Assembly (NCBI GenBank): GCA_002831545.1
Contig: CP025095.1
Location: 1,364,001-1,428,000, forward strand
DNA: 64,000 bases
Source of the DNA: Streptococcus suis
Lineage (GTDB): Bacteria > Bacillota > Bacilli > Lactobacillales > Streptococcaceae
Reading direction: 5' to 3'
How positions within the stretch are numbered: the stretch's first letter is position 1; every line of letters starts with the position of its first letter. Made by a program: the position numbers and the translations under genes. Shown here in pieces: positions 38,801-47,753 of the stretch. Under the pieces are notes generated by a model, which saw only the letters and a list, made by a program, of their open reading frames with translations, had not been told where the DNA came from and did no database searches.

Positions 38801-41437
38801 AATTCCTCCAATTCCTTGTCCACGTCCACTTGCAGTTTTGGCATCAATCGCAACAGTAGCTCGCACCTTATCAATGGTTGAACTATTTAAAATCCCTGTA
38901 ACACCACCAATATGATAAGTTTCATGACTTGCTGTATTGCTTAGGTTCACATTAACAATGGAATTACTAATGCTTGTACCATTTGTTGCTTCGTAAACCA
39001 AACCAGCAATATTTTGTTTGGCCGTAATATTTCCTGAAACAGAGACCTTATCAATGGTAGCCTTATCTGCTTTTCTTGCTAAGGCAGCTACTGCTGTTTG
39101 ATCATTTTTAATGCTCACATCTTTCAAGGAGATATTTTCAATCCTAGCATTTTTAAGAGTGCTGAAAAGCGGTCTATCTAACTGTAAAATCGAGTAGGCC
39201 TTTTGCCCACCTAGGCTCTTCAGACTTCCAGTAAATTCTTTGGTAATGTAGGTGTCGGTCGAAACCTCCTTATCAACAACCATATCAGCAGCTAGATAAT
39301 AAGTTCCACTAGGATTGTTATTGATGGCATCTACTAATTCACTAAATTTACTGTAGGCCCCCTCTTGTAAGACAAGCTTGTCAACTGTAAAGGTATGGTG
39401 TTCATCGAAACTAGAATTGTTCTGATTAAATTTTACTAATTTTGGATGAATAATGCTCACCTTAATGCCATTGACATCATTCTCGAAGTTATCGACGGGG
39501 AGGTAGAATTCTTTATTGTTTACAGTAGAAATCTTAACAAGGTAGTTTTCTGAAGAAATTGGAGCGCTAGTCAAGGCTGTGACCCTTGTTTTCTCGCCAA
39601 ATTCATCAACTTGATACAGCTCAATACTCTTGTATTCTCGTAATTCCAGTAATTTATTTTCTAGTTCAAATTTTTCTGTTCCGAGCTCTTCTTCCACATC
39701 ATCACTACCTAAATTATAGGCAAATCGTGTTTTAACTTTATATTCAGTGTTCAGTAGTAGGTTAGCAAATTGAACCTTGTATAGCTCTTCTTTTGTTAGA
39801 ATTTCTTTTTCTGTGACTAATTCATCCCCTTTGTATAGAGATACCAAAACCTTGACAAATGTGGAATCACTATCTGTCAGTGTATAGCTTAGTTCTACAC
39901 TCTTATCATCTACATTTTCTTTAAGAATTGATAAATCTAACTCCGGTTTGGTTTTAATAGGTTCTTCTGGTTGTTCCGTTATTGGTTCACTTGGAGAACT
40001 TGGGACAACTGGCGCTGTTGGTTCCTCGGGGAGAACTTCATCTTCTGTTGATGGTGGAACGGGAGTTTCCGGTTCTTCTGGTTGTTCCGTAACTGGAGAA
40101 CTTGGGACAACTGGCGCTGTTGGTTCCTCGGGTTGAACTTCGACTTCTGTTGATGGTGGAACGGGAGTTTCTGGTTCTTCTGGCTGTTCAGTAACCGGTT
40201 CACTTGGGACAACAGGCGCTGTTGGTTCCTCAGGTTGAACTTCATCTTCTGTTGATGGTGGAACGGGAGTGACTGGAACCTCGGGTTCTTCCGTAACTGG
40301 AGAACTTGGGACAACAGGCGCTGTTGGTTCCTCGGGTTGAACTTCATCCTCAACCGTTGGAGAAACTGGTGTTTCAGGTACTTTTGGCTCTTCCGTAACT
40401 GGAGAACTTGGGACAACTGGCGCTGTTGGTTCCTCGGGTTGAACTTCATCCTTAACCGTTGGAGAAACTGGTGTTTCAGGTACTTTTGGCTCTTCCGTAA
40501 CTGGAGAACTTGGGACAACTGGATCTGTTGGTTCCTCGGGTTGAACTTCATCTTCTGTTGATGGTGGAACGGGAGTTTCCGGTTCTTCTGGCTGTTCAGT
40601 AACTGGAGAACTTGGGGCAACAGGCGCTGTTGGTTCCTCAGGTTGAACTTCATCTTCTGTAGCTGGTGGAACGGGGGCTTCTGGTTGTTCAGTTATTGGT
40701 TCACTTGGGACAACAGGCGCTGTTGGTTCCTCAGGAATAATATCATCAACAATGGGAGCTTCTGAATGCTTAGATATTCCCTCAACCAATATATTTGGCA
40801 ATATCAATTCGCTCGATGACCCTTGCTCATCAATAATTGCTTCGCTAACTGTGATTGCTTCAGAATTAACATGCCCTTCTAAAATATAACCTACAAATTC
40901 ATGTTGATCTATAGAAATCACTGCTTGTGGCAAAGCTTCACCTATGGCAAGGCTAAATTGTTTATCAAAACCTGAGAGGCTACCTGTAGAAATTGCAGCC
41001 ACTGAAAGACTACCTGTAGCAGTTAAAATAATCAGACTTCTAACAATTCGTTTTTTCCTATCTTTTGTAAGAGATAGACCGATAATCAATAGCCCTAAAC
41101 CAACCAGACTACTTGTAAAAGTCGGTATATCTCCTGTTTGAGGCAAATTTGTCTTTGGCCGATAGACCATATAGTAAGTATGGGTATCCCCAACCTGCCT
41201 TGCTGGAATGGTCGCTTGAATTCGTGCCTTCTCATCTGATGTCAGTTCCGAATAAAGGACATATTTATAGGAAATCTGTTCTCTTGCTACATTTGTATGG
41301 GCAAGAGCTGTCAATTCTGCTTTAATAGCCAAATTTGGTACAAAAAATAAGGCGGCAGTCATACCAATAATAACTGATGCAACGCCTCTATTAAATTTGC
41401 GAATAGAAAACTTATTTTGCTTTTCCTTCCAAAACAT
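35843..41437 (-). CDS. M26 family IgA1-protease-like zinc metalloprotease, cell-wall associated
   Basis: 1,864 aa. YSIRK-type signal (FSIRKFNRGVASVIIG). An LPQTG sorting motif lies near the N-terminus at residues 98-102, followed by two hydrophobic segments to ~150, the topology of pneumococcal IgA1/Zmp proteases. Residues ~225-495 are Pro/Glu/Val-rich tandem repeats. GLUG-like repeats (GGIVANAQGAVIKNSYVTGN) lie around residues 850-980. The zinc site is HELVHNYD at ~1525, with a downstream EHSP region. The C-terminus contains the rest of peptidase M26. It probably cleaves a host protein at the surface; whether IgA1 or another substrate is not shown. Monocistronic between two terminators. Confidence 0.93.
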   Translation of the reverse strand: MFWKEKQNKFSIRKFNRGVASVIIGMTAALFFVPNLAIKAELTALAHTNVAREQISYKYVLYSELTSDEKARIQATIPARQVGDTHTYYMVYRPKTNLPQTGDIPTFTSSLVGLGLLIIGLSLTKDRKKRIVRSLIILTATGSLSVAAISTGSLSGFDKQFSLAIGEALPQAVISIDQHEFVGYILEGHVNSEAITVSEAIIDEQGSSSELILPNILVEGISKHSEAPIVDDIIPEEPTAPVVPSEPITEQPEAPVPPATEDEVQPEEPTAPVAPSSPVTEQPEEPETPVPPSTEDEVQPEEPTDPVVPSSPVTEEPKVPETPVSPTVKDEVQPEEPTAPVVPSSPVTEEPKVPETPVSPTVEDEVQPEEPTAPVVPSSPVTEEPEVPVTPVPPSTEDEVQPEEPTAPVVPSEPVTEQPEEPETPVPPSTEVEVQPEEPTAPVVPSSPVTEQPEEPETPVPPSTEDEVLPEEPTAPVVPSSPSEPITEQPEEPIKTKPELDLSILKENVDDKSVELSYTLTDSDSTFVKVLVSLYKGDELVTEKEILTKEELYKVQFANLLLNTEYKVKTRFAYNLGSDDVEEELGTEKFELENKLLELREYKSIELYQVDEFGEKTRVTALTSAPISSENYLVKISTVNNKEFYLPVDNFENDVNGIKVSIIHPKLVKFNQNNSSFDEHHTFTVDKLVLQEGAYSKFSELVDAINNNPSGTYYLAADMVVDKEVSTDTYITKEFTGSLKSLGGQKAYSILQLDRPLFSTLKNARIENISLKDVSIKNDQTAVAALARKADKATIDKVSVSGNITAKQNIAGLVYEATNGTSISNSIVNVNLSNTASHETYHIGGVTGILNSSTIDKVRATVAIDAKTASGRGQGIGGIVANAQGAVIKNSYVTGNIHATETADTGGVVGTARMSVLNNIATGASVTNGGIIASGQNAYATVGSTISNLYSVEGHAAGQPNPTIQSTSLSQEAVLEKIKAWGIPTTPTTTEQENSDSQSNSVQTIDYNQVQNARAKRRTAYENTSKLLPFYDRNTIVKYGNLIDEASNLYSKPIQSVLTLNEDGVATNIYDQHASLTKLLIHYEDGTSEVLPLVFKGEYGNTKVVEYRLGEQLLYTPEQLLSLETSLIDELVTAFSQVDLYSQEMADILHIQTTDKNAKLKDLYLDESFAEVKDKLEFHIKGLLANRQVVDTTSKAVRDVIKKEFLADKEKIMFALAYLNRLYGIKYGDTNIKNIVLHHADFYKRQLDTLGWLKSFTDKITKDTDQYYVSQQGYEDMYFDRLTLANNAEIHKERFGALSSQLGTVRDFLEYNMKLFLGETDSRKWFKEATNAFVYEIPSNANSSIDTSLYSHLGRIPRYEKYYLPLLNIKEKDDIFVMSSMATVAFGGYGRYVDTALKKTNPEQYYQEVKTVQTSLIPKHGKRLGDFLDMWYQMADSNLRDKFIQRSTEIWDGYWIKDSNAFEDQTDKRRWADKYDQEYRYVQELAGALNEWHRKSNDSAFSDTVTFVKFSNRDMLSDLGDSTLSHELVHNYDETIMLDGYKRRPGQDAESYAMGLLQSSAGGGIYYYGFNFMNEHSPNTPHNVSSSRFKTKEDLQTYLKGIFDVTYLLDAVEIEAIAAKGKEAYPYFFNKIELVPATEAPTNQSLIYQNAHDRIRKLSDEELANLNIATINDAIDHALVAKSSLLPEQDYLRENLKNYYFVPLYYPIYAGLQNNSGTVGGLQFRKTALELLAAKGWEEGFIPYATDKLKAEAEAAGRPLSDQFIFEKIFANQYADYTSFKKAMYKERWDKKDRLKAITISFNGQTETIDNIETLSRLMAEAVDKDYQATKNKQAGFNRQGLKDAILKAYVKLTDSFSSSIFGE
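39960..40765 (-). repeat. Tandem coding repeats (Pro/Glu/Val-rich) in the M26 protease
   Basis: About eight imperfect units of ~31-36 codons. Each is built from EEPTAPVVPS, then (S/E)PVTE(Q/E)P, then (E/V)P(E/V)TPV(P/S)P and an acidic DEVQP link. Nucleotide identity between neighbours is high, so copy number can change by slippage. They form a stalk between the anchor and the catalytic part. Confidence 0.9.
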
Positions 41438-41595
41438 ATGAAGCTCCTTCGTTTGTTTCTTCTTACTTAAAAGTATAGCATATTTTTCTAATAATATACT
41501 GTTTTAAAGCAAACAAAATATGGCTCAATATACTATATTTGGTATTGTTTACATAATTATTTATATCTTGATCTAATTATAGCATTTTCCAGATG

Positions 41596-41623
41596 AAAAA
41601 ACCTCGTCAAATGACAAGGTTTA
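41596..41623 (-). terminator. Terminator after fruA
   Basis: On the minus strand AACCTTGTCA pairs with TGACGAGGTT around ATT, followed by TTTTC, six bases after the fruA stop. Confidence 0.85.
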
Positions 41624-41628
41624 CAATC

Positions 41629-43584
41629 TTATTTAGCTTTACGAAGTACGCCGTAAAGAACACCTGATACTACTGCACCAATTGCTACATAAGCAAGGTA
41701 AAGAAGTGGGTTAGAAGTCAAAGCGATAACGAAGATACCACCGTGAGGAGCCATCAATTGGATGCCTGACAAACCAACCAAGGCACCTGCAAGGGCAGAA
41801 CCAGCGATAAAGCTTGGGATTGCACGAGCTGGGTCAGCAGCACCGAATGGAATTGCACCTTCAGTGATGAATGAAAGACCCATAACGATGTTTGTCAAAC
41901 CTGAGTTACGCTCTTCTTGCGTGAACTTGTTCTTGAACAAGAGTGTCGCTACAAAGATTGCCAACGGAGGAACCATACCACCGGCCATAACTGCTGCCAT
42001 AGCAACTGAACCGCCATTTGAAACTGTTGCTGCAAGTGTACCAGTACCAAAGACATAAGCTGCCTTGTTAACTGGGCCACCCATATCAACTGCCATCATA
42101 CCACCGAGGACAAGGCCGAGGAGAATAGCAGAGCTACCTTCAAGACCTGCAAGGAAGTTGTTCATACCTGTGTTGATTGCTGCCATTGGGATGTTGACAA
42201 AGAACATCAAGAAACCAGTGATAGCTGTACCTAAAAGTGGCAAGAGCAAGATAGCGTTCAAACCTTGAAGTGATTTTGGAAGGTTGCGCAAAGCGTTGCG
42301 AAGAACAAGAACTACACCACCAGCAAGGAAACCACCAACAAGAGCACCCAAGAAACCAGATGATACACCAGCAAGGGCAAGGGTTTCTTCACCACCAGCT
42401 GCGTAAGGGATTTTGCCAAATGCAAGACCGCTGTTGGCGATGGCACCAGCTACGAAACCTGCAACCAAACCTGGTTTTTCAGCGATAGAGTAAGCAATAT
42501 ACCCTGCAAGAAGTGGCAACATGAAACCGAAGGCTGCCTGACCAACCTTCATGAACATAGAAGCTATTTCATTATAAGATCCTAAGTTACTAAGGCTGTC
42601 GCTTGGTACACCAAGCAAGTTATCAAACAAGAAAGCAAGGGCAATCAAGATACCGCCACCAATAACGAATGGCAACATTTGAGAAACACCGCTCATCAAG
42701 TGTTTATAGAAGGCTTTACCAAGACTTAGTTTTTCTGAAGATTCCACAGTAGCTGCTCCTTCTGTCGCTGTGTAGGCTGAAGCTTTACCATCCAAGATGA
42801 TGTTAATCAATTCTTCTGGTTGTTTGATACCAGCTGCAACTGGACGAGATACCAATGGCTTACCATTGAAACGAGGCATATCAACAGCCTTATCTGCTGC
42901 GATGATAACACCTGCCGCATTCTCGATATCTTCAGCGGTTAGTTTGTTTCCAACACCTGAAGCACCGTTTGTTTCAACCTTGATGTCAACACCCATTTCA
43001 GCCGCCTGCTTCTTAAGTGCTTCTTCCGCCATGTATGTGTGAGCAATACCTGTTGTACATGCTGTAACAGCAACGATAAATGGACGGTCACCACTTGGAG
43101 CTGCAACTACTTCTTCAGTTGCCTTGTCAGCGGTTTCAGCTGTATCGAATACTGCAATCACTTCTTCTGGATTTGTTGCCGCACGAAGTCTATCTGCAAA
43201 ACCAGCTTTCATCAAGTATTTTGACAATTCAGCAAGGGCAGCCAAGTGTGTATCGTTTGCACCTTCTGGAGCTGCAATCATGAAGAACAAGTCAGTTGGT
43301 TGACCGTCAAGACTTGCGTAATCAACACCCTTATTTGATTTAGCAAAGAGAACAGTTGCCTCTTTTACAGCTGCATTCTTAGCATGTGGCATTGCAATAC
43401 CGTCGCCAAGACCAGTAGTTGTTTGTGCTTCACGGTTCATGATACCTGTTTTGAATACGTCAAAATCTGTTACGTATCCTTTTTCTACCAAGCTAGCAAT
43501 CATTTCATCGATGACCGCTTCCTTGCTTGTTGCTTGTAAATCAAGCAACATGACATCTTTTTTCAAAACGTCTTGAATTTTCAT
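41629..43584 (-). CDS. fruA: PTS fructose transporter EIIABC
   Basis: 651 aa in the order IIA-IIB-IIC. IIA phospho-His is in GIAMPHAKN (~residue 66). IIB phospho-Cys is in VAVTACTTGIAHTYMAEEAL (~residue 175). IIC spans about residues 295-645 with multiple membrane helices. It imports fructose as fructose-1-phosphate. Its start overlaps fruK by four bases. Confidence 0.96.
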   Translation of the reverse strand: MKIQDVLKKDVMLLDLQATSKEAVIDEMIASLVEKGYVTDFDVFKTGIMNREAQTTTGLGDGIAMPHAKNAAVKEATVLFAKSNKGVDYASLDGQPTDLFFMIAAPEGANDTHLAALAELSKYLMKAGFADRLRAATNPEEVIAVFDTAETADKATEEVVAAPSGDRPFIVAVTACTTGIAHTYMAEEALKKQAAEMGVDIKVETNGASGVGNKLTAEDIENAAGVIIAADKAVDMPRFNGKPLVSRPVAAGIKQPEELINIILDGKASAYTATEGAATVESSEKLSLGKAFYKHLMSGVSQMLPFVIGGGILIALAFLFDNLLGVPSDSLSNLGSYNEIASMFMKVGQAAFGFMLPLLAGYIAYSIAEKPGLVAGFVAGAIANSGLAFGKIPYAAGGEETLALAGVSSGFLGALVGGFLAGGVVLVLRNALRNLPKSLQGLNAILLLPLLGTAITGFLMFFVNIPMAAINTGMNNFLAGLEGSSAILLGLVLGGMMAVDMGGPVNKAAYVFGTGTLAATVSNGGSVAMAAVMAGGMVPPLAIFVATLLFKNKFTQEERNSGLTNIVMGLSFITEGAIPFGAADPARAIPSFIAGSALAGALVGLSGIQLMAPHGGIFVIALTSNPLLYLAYVAIGAVVSGVLYGVLRKAK

Positions 43585-44492
43585 AGTGTTTCTACCTCAA
43601 CTTTTTCATAAGTTTCCTTAATAAATTCGATACTTGCCAAATCGTCTGAAAAGGCTGTTGCTGTACCGCAAGCAACTCCCCATTTGAGAGCTTCGATTGG
43701 GTCTTGTGAGCGAACGTATTCACCTGTAAAACCTGCCACCATGGAGTCTCCGGCTCCGACAGAGTTTTTCACTGTTCCCTTGATTGGTTTGGCAAAGTAA
43801 GTAGCTGCTGGAGTGACCAACAAAGCCCCATCCCCTGCCATAGAAATGATCACATTCTGAGCTCCCATGTCTAAGATTTTCTTAGCATAGGTCTCGATGT
43901 CTGCCATACCATTCAATTCAACATTGAAAATAGCTTCCAATTCATGGTTGTTCGGCTTGACCAAGAGTGGCTGGTGTGCTAGTGAGTCTAGAAGTGTTTG
44001 ACCTTCAAAGTCACAGACCACTTGCGCTCCTGCTTTTTTCGCCACAGGAATCAGCCTATTGTAGACTTCGTTTCCAAGACTAGCTGGAGCAGACCCAGCA
44101 AAGACAACTGTGTCATCTTTAGTCAAGCCAGCCAAAACCATTTCTAGTTCTGCCAACTGTGTATCGGTCACAATCGGACCCAATCCGTTGATTTCCGTTT
44201 CTTGGTCAGCCTTGATTTTCACGTTAATACGTGTATCTTGATCAACCTGAACAAAATCAGTATCAATTCCTTCGGCAATCAATCCATCTTTGATGAACTG
44301 ACCTGTGAATCCCCCAAGGAAACCCGTTGCTGTATTCGGATAGCCCAAGCGCTTCAAAACACGGCTAACGTTAATTCCCTTACCGCCGGCATACTTATCG
44401 TCGCTCTCCATACGATTGACACTGCCCGTCTCGACATGTTCTAAACGAACGATATAGTCAATCGCTGGATTGAGCGTAACTGTATAAATCAT
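43581..44492 (-). CDS. fruK: 1-phosphofructokinase
   Basis: 303 aa PfkB family. GGKGINVSRVLKRLG near the N-terminus and NSVGAGDSMVAGF (catalytic Asp) near the C-terminus. It converts fructose-1-phosphate to fructose-1,6-bisphosphate. Four-base overlaps with fruR and fruA. Confidence 0.96.
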   Translation of the reverse strand: MIYTVTLNPAIDYIVRLEHVETGSVNRMESDDKYAGGKGINVSRVLKRLGYPNTATGFLGGFTGQFIKDGLIAEGIDTDFVQVDQDTRINVKIKADQETEINGLGPIVTDTQLAELEMVLAGLTKDDTVVFAGSAPASLGNEVYNRLIPVAKKAGAQVVCDFEGQTLLDSLAHQPLLVKPNNHELEAIFNVELNGMADIETYAKKILDMGAQNVIISMAGDGALLVTPAATYFAKPIKGTVKNSVGAGDSMVAGFTGEYVRSQDPIEALKWGVACGTATAFSDDLASIEFIKETYEKVEVETL

Positions 44493-45232
44493 ACCTCGAT
44501 TACCCTCGTTTTCTCTTTTATGATATCCAACAAACTGCTTTCTGAAGATTGGCAGATAATGTTGGATTTTTCGATTGCCGCAACTTTAACAAAGGAGAAT
44601 TGACCAATTTTAGAAGCATCTGCCAAAACATAACTTTCTTTGGCATTGTCTATGATAGTGCGTTTGATGGTCGCTTCCTCAATATCTGGCGTTGTAAAAT
44701 AGTTTTTATCAATACCATTCATCCCCAGAAATGCCTTATCAAAATTGAGCTGTCGAATTTGTTCCAAAGCCATAGCACCTACTGAAGCATCGGTTGATTG
44801 CTTGACATAACCACCTATAATAATGGTCTTTATCTTGCGTTCAACCAACTTGACAGCATGGTGAATGGAATTGGTCACGACTGTTAGATTATCCTGTTGG
44901 AGATAGTCAATCAAGACACCGGTTGTCGTCCCTGCGTCTACAAAAATCACATCGCCGTCCATGATTAACTGTGCTGCTCTTTCAGCAATCATCCGTTTTT
45001 CTTGAACGTTTTTGACAGATTTTTCAAGAATGGATTCTTCCAGTTGCAAATTAGCAGGTGCTTCCGCACCGCCGTGTACACGACGAAGCTTACCTTCGTT
45101 TTCCAACTCGTCCAAATCCCTACGTACAGTAGACTCAGATGTATCAAGAACTTCAATTAATTCCTCTAGCCGAACAAACTGTTGAGAGTGTATTCGCTCC
45201 AATATAATCTGTTTTCGTTCTGATTTGAGAAT
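44489..45232 (-). CDS. fruR: DeoR-family fructose operon repressor, apparent ATT start
   Basis: 247 aa if translation begins at ATT 45232. The AGGAGG at 45246-45241 is 8 bases from that ATT but only 2 from an in-frame TTG (45238), and it overlaps a GTG. The next upstream candidate start, near 45274, lies inside the -10 box and cannot be transcribed as codon one. N-terminal winged helix (KSERKQIILERI, then TVRRDLDELENEGKLRRVHGG), C-terminal sugar-phosphate sensor with VDAGTTTG. It represses fruRKA until fructose-1-phosphate accumulates. Confidence 0.88.
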   Translation of the reverse strand: MLKSERKQIILERIHSQQFVRLEELIEVLDTSESTVRRDLDELENEGKLRRVHGGAEAPANLQLEESILEKSVKNVQEKRMIAERAAQLIMDGDVIFVDAGTTTGVLIDYLQQDNLTVVTNSIHHAVKLVERKIKTIIIGGYVKQSTDASVGAMALEQIRQLNFDKAFLGMNGIDKNYFTTPDIEEATIKRTIIDNAKESYVLADASKIGQFSFVKVAAIEKSNIICQSSESSLLDIIKEKTRVIEV

Positions 45233-45265
45233 GTCCAACACCTCCTGCAATCGTTTACAAAAATC

Positions 45266-45309
45266 ATTATACACGATTTTCTGTCATTGTCAATCATTTT
45301 CTATCATTT
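45266..45309 (-). promoter_or_regulatory. fruRKA promoter with repeated operator
   Basis: TTGACA (45293-45288) and TATAAT (45271-45266) are 16 bp apart. AATGACAGAAAAT overlaps the spacer and AATGATAGAAAAT lies just upstream of the -35 box: two 13-bp direct copies with one difference. They are the likely binding sites of FruR. Autoregulation is inferred. Confidence 0.75.
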
Positions 45310-45324
45310 TATTTCAAAAAAAAC

Positions 45325-45360
45325 AAAAAAACTAGCAGAAATCTACGCTTCCACTAGTTT
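45325..45360 (-). terminator. Terminator overlapping the hisC stop
   Basis: On the minus strand AAACTAG pairs with CTAGTTT, followed by a long T-rich tract. The left arm is inside the last codons of hisC. Confidence 0.7.
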
Positions 45361-46398
45361 CTCAATCATTTTTTTCATCATGTCCATTTCTTCTGGACGG
45401 CCAATAGATAGGCGAATATGCCCCTCTAATTTACCTGTTGGATAATATTTGAAATTCCAATCCTGTGCCAAGGCTTGCTGATAAAATTCTTCTGCCCACG
45501 GTGCTTTAAACGTTACAAAACTAGCCTGACTAGGTAGAACTTGACAGTTATCTAACCCTTGCAAGAATAAAATCATTTCTTCTCGCAAATTCTGAATTAC
45601 TCCCACTGTTTCTAAAACTTTGTCTGTATAATTCAATGCAACGGCTGCCATTTTTGCAGTCAAGTTTGACAAGCTGAATGGGGGAATGACCTTGTCCAAT
45701 TCATAAATTAACTCTTCACTTCCTACAGCAATGCCAACTCGTAAACCTGCAAGTCCAAAAGCCTTTGATAAGGTCCGTAAAACTAAAACATTGTCAAATT
45801 GTGGCAGACGACTGATGAAGCTTTCGACATTTGCAAATTCAATGTAAGCCTCATCTACAACGAGTAGCCCTTTAAAAGAAATAGCCAATTTCTCCAAATC
45901 TTCTAGTGAATAAGCTACTGAAGAGGGATTGTTAGGATTGGAAAGCATGATTATCTTTGCCTTCACCTCCTCCGCACGCGCCAACAATTTCTCTACTGGC
46001 AGGACGAGTGTATCGTTTTTTGCTTCCAAGTCAATGGCTTCAAAACGGCTACCATGCATGTGATTATAGGTTTCATACATGAAGAAGTCTGGATTGACAG
46101 TCAAAAAAGTATCATCCTTTTCCATAAAGGTGGAAACAATCATGTGAATAAGGTGATCAGAGCCCACACCTACTGTTACTTGTTTGGGATTCACTCCAAG
46201 ATAGGCCGCATATTTCTCAATCAACTCTGAGTAAGTATTGTCACCGTAAAAGCTCAATTGACCAACTTCTAAGCTCTCTAAGGTCTTTTGCGGTAAAAAG
46301 GACCAGTCGATAATACGATTTTCATTATTGCCCAAGTCGTATTTAGCAATTTTTCCTAACTTATAAGGTTGGTAATGTTCAAATACCTTGCGTTTCAT
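45343..46398 (-). CDS. hisC: Histidinol-phosphate/aromatic aminotransferase (HisC family)
   Basis: 351 aa from ATG 46398, with AAGGAG five bases upstream. Class I/II aminotransferase: MLSNPNNPSS, LVVDEAYIEF and the PLP lysine in LRTLSKAFGLAGLRVG. No other his genes are nearby, so it may serve aromatic amino acid transamination rather than histidine synthesis. That is inference. Confidence 0.9.
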   Translation of the reverse strand: MKRKVFEHYQPYKLGKIAKYDLGNNENRIIDWSFLPQKTLESLEVGQLSFYGDNTYSELIEKYAAYLGVNPKQVTVGVGSDHLIHMIVSTFMEKDDTFLTVNPDFFMYETYNHMHGSRFEAIDLEAKNDTLVLPVEKLLARAEEVKAKIIMLSNPNNPSSVAYSLEDLEKLAISFKGLLVVDEAYIEFANVESFISRLPQFDNVLVLRTLSKAFGLAGLRVGIAVGSEELIYELDKVIPPFSLSNLTAKMAAVALNYTDKVLETVGVIQNLREEMILFLQGLDNCQVLPSQASFVTFKAPWAEEFYQQALAQDWNFKYYPTGKLEGHIRLSIGRPEEMDMMKKMIEKLVEA

Positions 46399-46415
46399 CA
46401 TTTCTCCTTCTAGCA

Positions 46416-46443
46416 AGAAAAACACAGTCTAATCAACTGTGTC
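46416..46443 (-). terminator. Terminator at the end of trmD
   Basis: On the minus strand ACACAGT pairs with ACTGTGT, followed by TTTTC. The left arm lies in the last codons of trmD. Confidence 0.75.
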
Positions 46444-47154
46444 TTCTGCTTTGATTTTTTCAAAAATAGTTAACTCTTCAGCTGTAAAGTTGTAATTTTC
46501 CAACAAGTCTGGACGACGTTGATAGGTTTTGCGTAGGCTTTCTTCCAGACGCCATATTCGAATATTTTCATGGTGGCCACTCATGAGAACATCTGGCACT
46601 ACCATCCCTCTATATTCGTAGGGACGAGTGTACTGAGGATATTCTAGTAGACCAGAAGAAAAACTATCATCCGTATGGCTGACTTCCTTGCCAATCACCT
46701 CTGGAATTAAACGAACAGTGGCATCAATCATGGTCATAGCTGCCAACTCTCCACCTGTCAGAACATAGTCTCCAAGAGAAATCTCATCTGTTACCAAGGT
46801 CTTAATCCGCTCATCATATCCTTCATAGTGACCGCAAATGAAAATAAGCTGCTCTTCCTGTGACAATTCTTCGGCATAGGCCTGATTGAAAGTACGCCCA
46901 GCGGGATCCAATAGGATAACACGGGGCTTGGTTTGTTCAATGCTATCCATGGTGTCAAAAATCGGTTGAGCTCGAAGCAACATCCCTTGACCACCACCGT
47001 AGGGCTCATCATCCACATGGCGAGCTTTTTCAGCTTTCTCACGGAAATTATGGTAGTTGATTTCTAGCAAGCCCTTGTCACGTGCCTTGCCCACGATAGA
47101 ATGTTCTAGCGGAGCAAACATTTCTGGGAAGAGGGTCAAAATATCAATTCTCAT
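46429..47154 (-). CDS. trmD: tRNA (guanine37-N1)-methyltransferase
   Basis: 241 aa from ATG 47154 ([13 protein letters not shown]), inside the last codons of rimM. SPOUT knot motifs YGGGQGMLL and [14 protein letters not shown]. It makes m1G37 and prevents +1 frameshifting. Overlap with rimM implies coupling. Confidence 0.97.
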   Translation of the reverse strand: MRIDILTLFPEMFAPLEHSIVGKARDKGLLEINYHNFREKAEKARHVDDEPYGGGQGMLLRAQPIFDTMDSIEQTKPRVILLDPAGRTFNQAYAEELSQEEQLIFICGHYEGYDERIKTLVTDEISLGDYVLTGGELAAMTMIDATVRLIPEVIGKEVSHTDDSFSSGLLEYPQYTRPYEYRGMVVPDVLMSGHHENIRIWRLEESLRKTYQRRPDLLENYNFTAEELTIFEKIKAEDTVD

Positions 47155-47662
47155 CGTCCAAGCCCTCAAGCAATTCCACATCTACGCGATTGTTTGGAAT
47201 ATCAATGTTCAAGACAACGGGCGGAATGTAAGGCAAGAGCAAGTCTTTCTTCCCTTTGCGTTTGACAACCCAAACATCATTAGCGCCTGGCTGCAAGATT
47301 TCCTTGATTTGTCCGATCAGAGTATCATTCTCATAGACATCCAAGCCGATAATTTCATGGTAATAAAACTCACCATCTTCAAGGTCGGTCAAGTTTTCCT
47401 CGGCAATTTTCAAACTAAAGCCCTTGTACTTTTCAATATCGTTGATATGGTACATGCCCTTAAACTTGATAATATCAAAGTTCTTAGCCTTACGGTGACT
47501 AGCAATTTCCACTTCCATGACAAACTGATCCTTGTCATCAAAAAGTGCAAGCTTTGCCCCTTTTTTAAAACGTTCTTCTGCAAAATCGGTCACAGACAAA
47601 ACACGCATTTCCCCTTGTAGGCCTTGCGTGTTAACAATCTTTCCTACGTTAAAATAATTCAT
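47144..47662 (-). CDS. rimM: 16S rRNA processing protein RimM
   Basis: 172 aa. N-terminal RimM domain ([19 protein letters not shown]) and C-terminal PRC-barrel ([20 protein letters not shown], ending DNEN). It helps maturation of the 30S head around S19. Usual partner of trmD. Confidence 0.97.
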   Translation of the reverse strand: MNYFNVGKIVNTQGLQGEMRVLSVTDFAEERFKKGAKLALFDDKDQFVMEVEIASHRKAKNFDIIKFKGMYHINDIEKYKGFSLKIAEENLTDLEDGEFYYHEIIGLDVYENDTLIGQIKEILQPGANDVWVVKRKGKKDLLLPYIPPVVLNIDIPNNRVDVELLEGLDDEN

Positions 47663-47753
47663 AATTTCTCCATCTGATTTTCTATCTTTTTATTTTAACA
47701 TGAGGAGGCTATTTTCTCAAGCAAAGAAAAAAGCCAGATTGCTCCGACTTCTT

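Noticed and set aside
39979..40653. 224-codon frame and plus-strand frames within the M26 protease repeats
   Set aside because: They are shadows of the periodic Pro/Glu repeat in other frames, have no ribosome binding site, and overlap a clear long gene.
39960..40765. Regular repeats that could be mistaken for a CRISPR array
   Set aside because: They are in frame, coding, without unique spacers, and no cas genes are nearby.
45233..45274. Longer fruR start beginning near 45274
   Set aside because: The codon lies in the promoter -10 box (TATAAT 45271-45266), so it cannot be in the mRNA.
45343..46398. A histidine biosynthesis operon around hisC
   Set aside because: Neighbours are trmD/rimM and fructose genes, and hisC has its own terminator; no other his gene is present.
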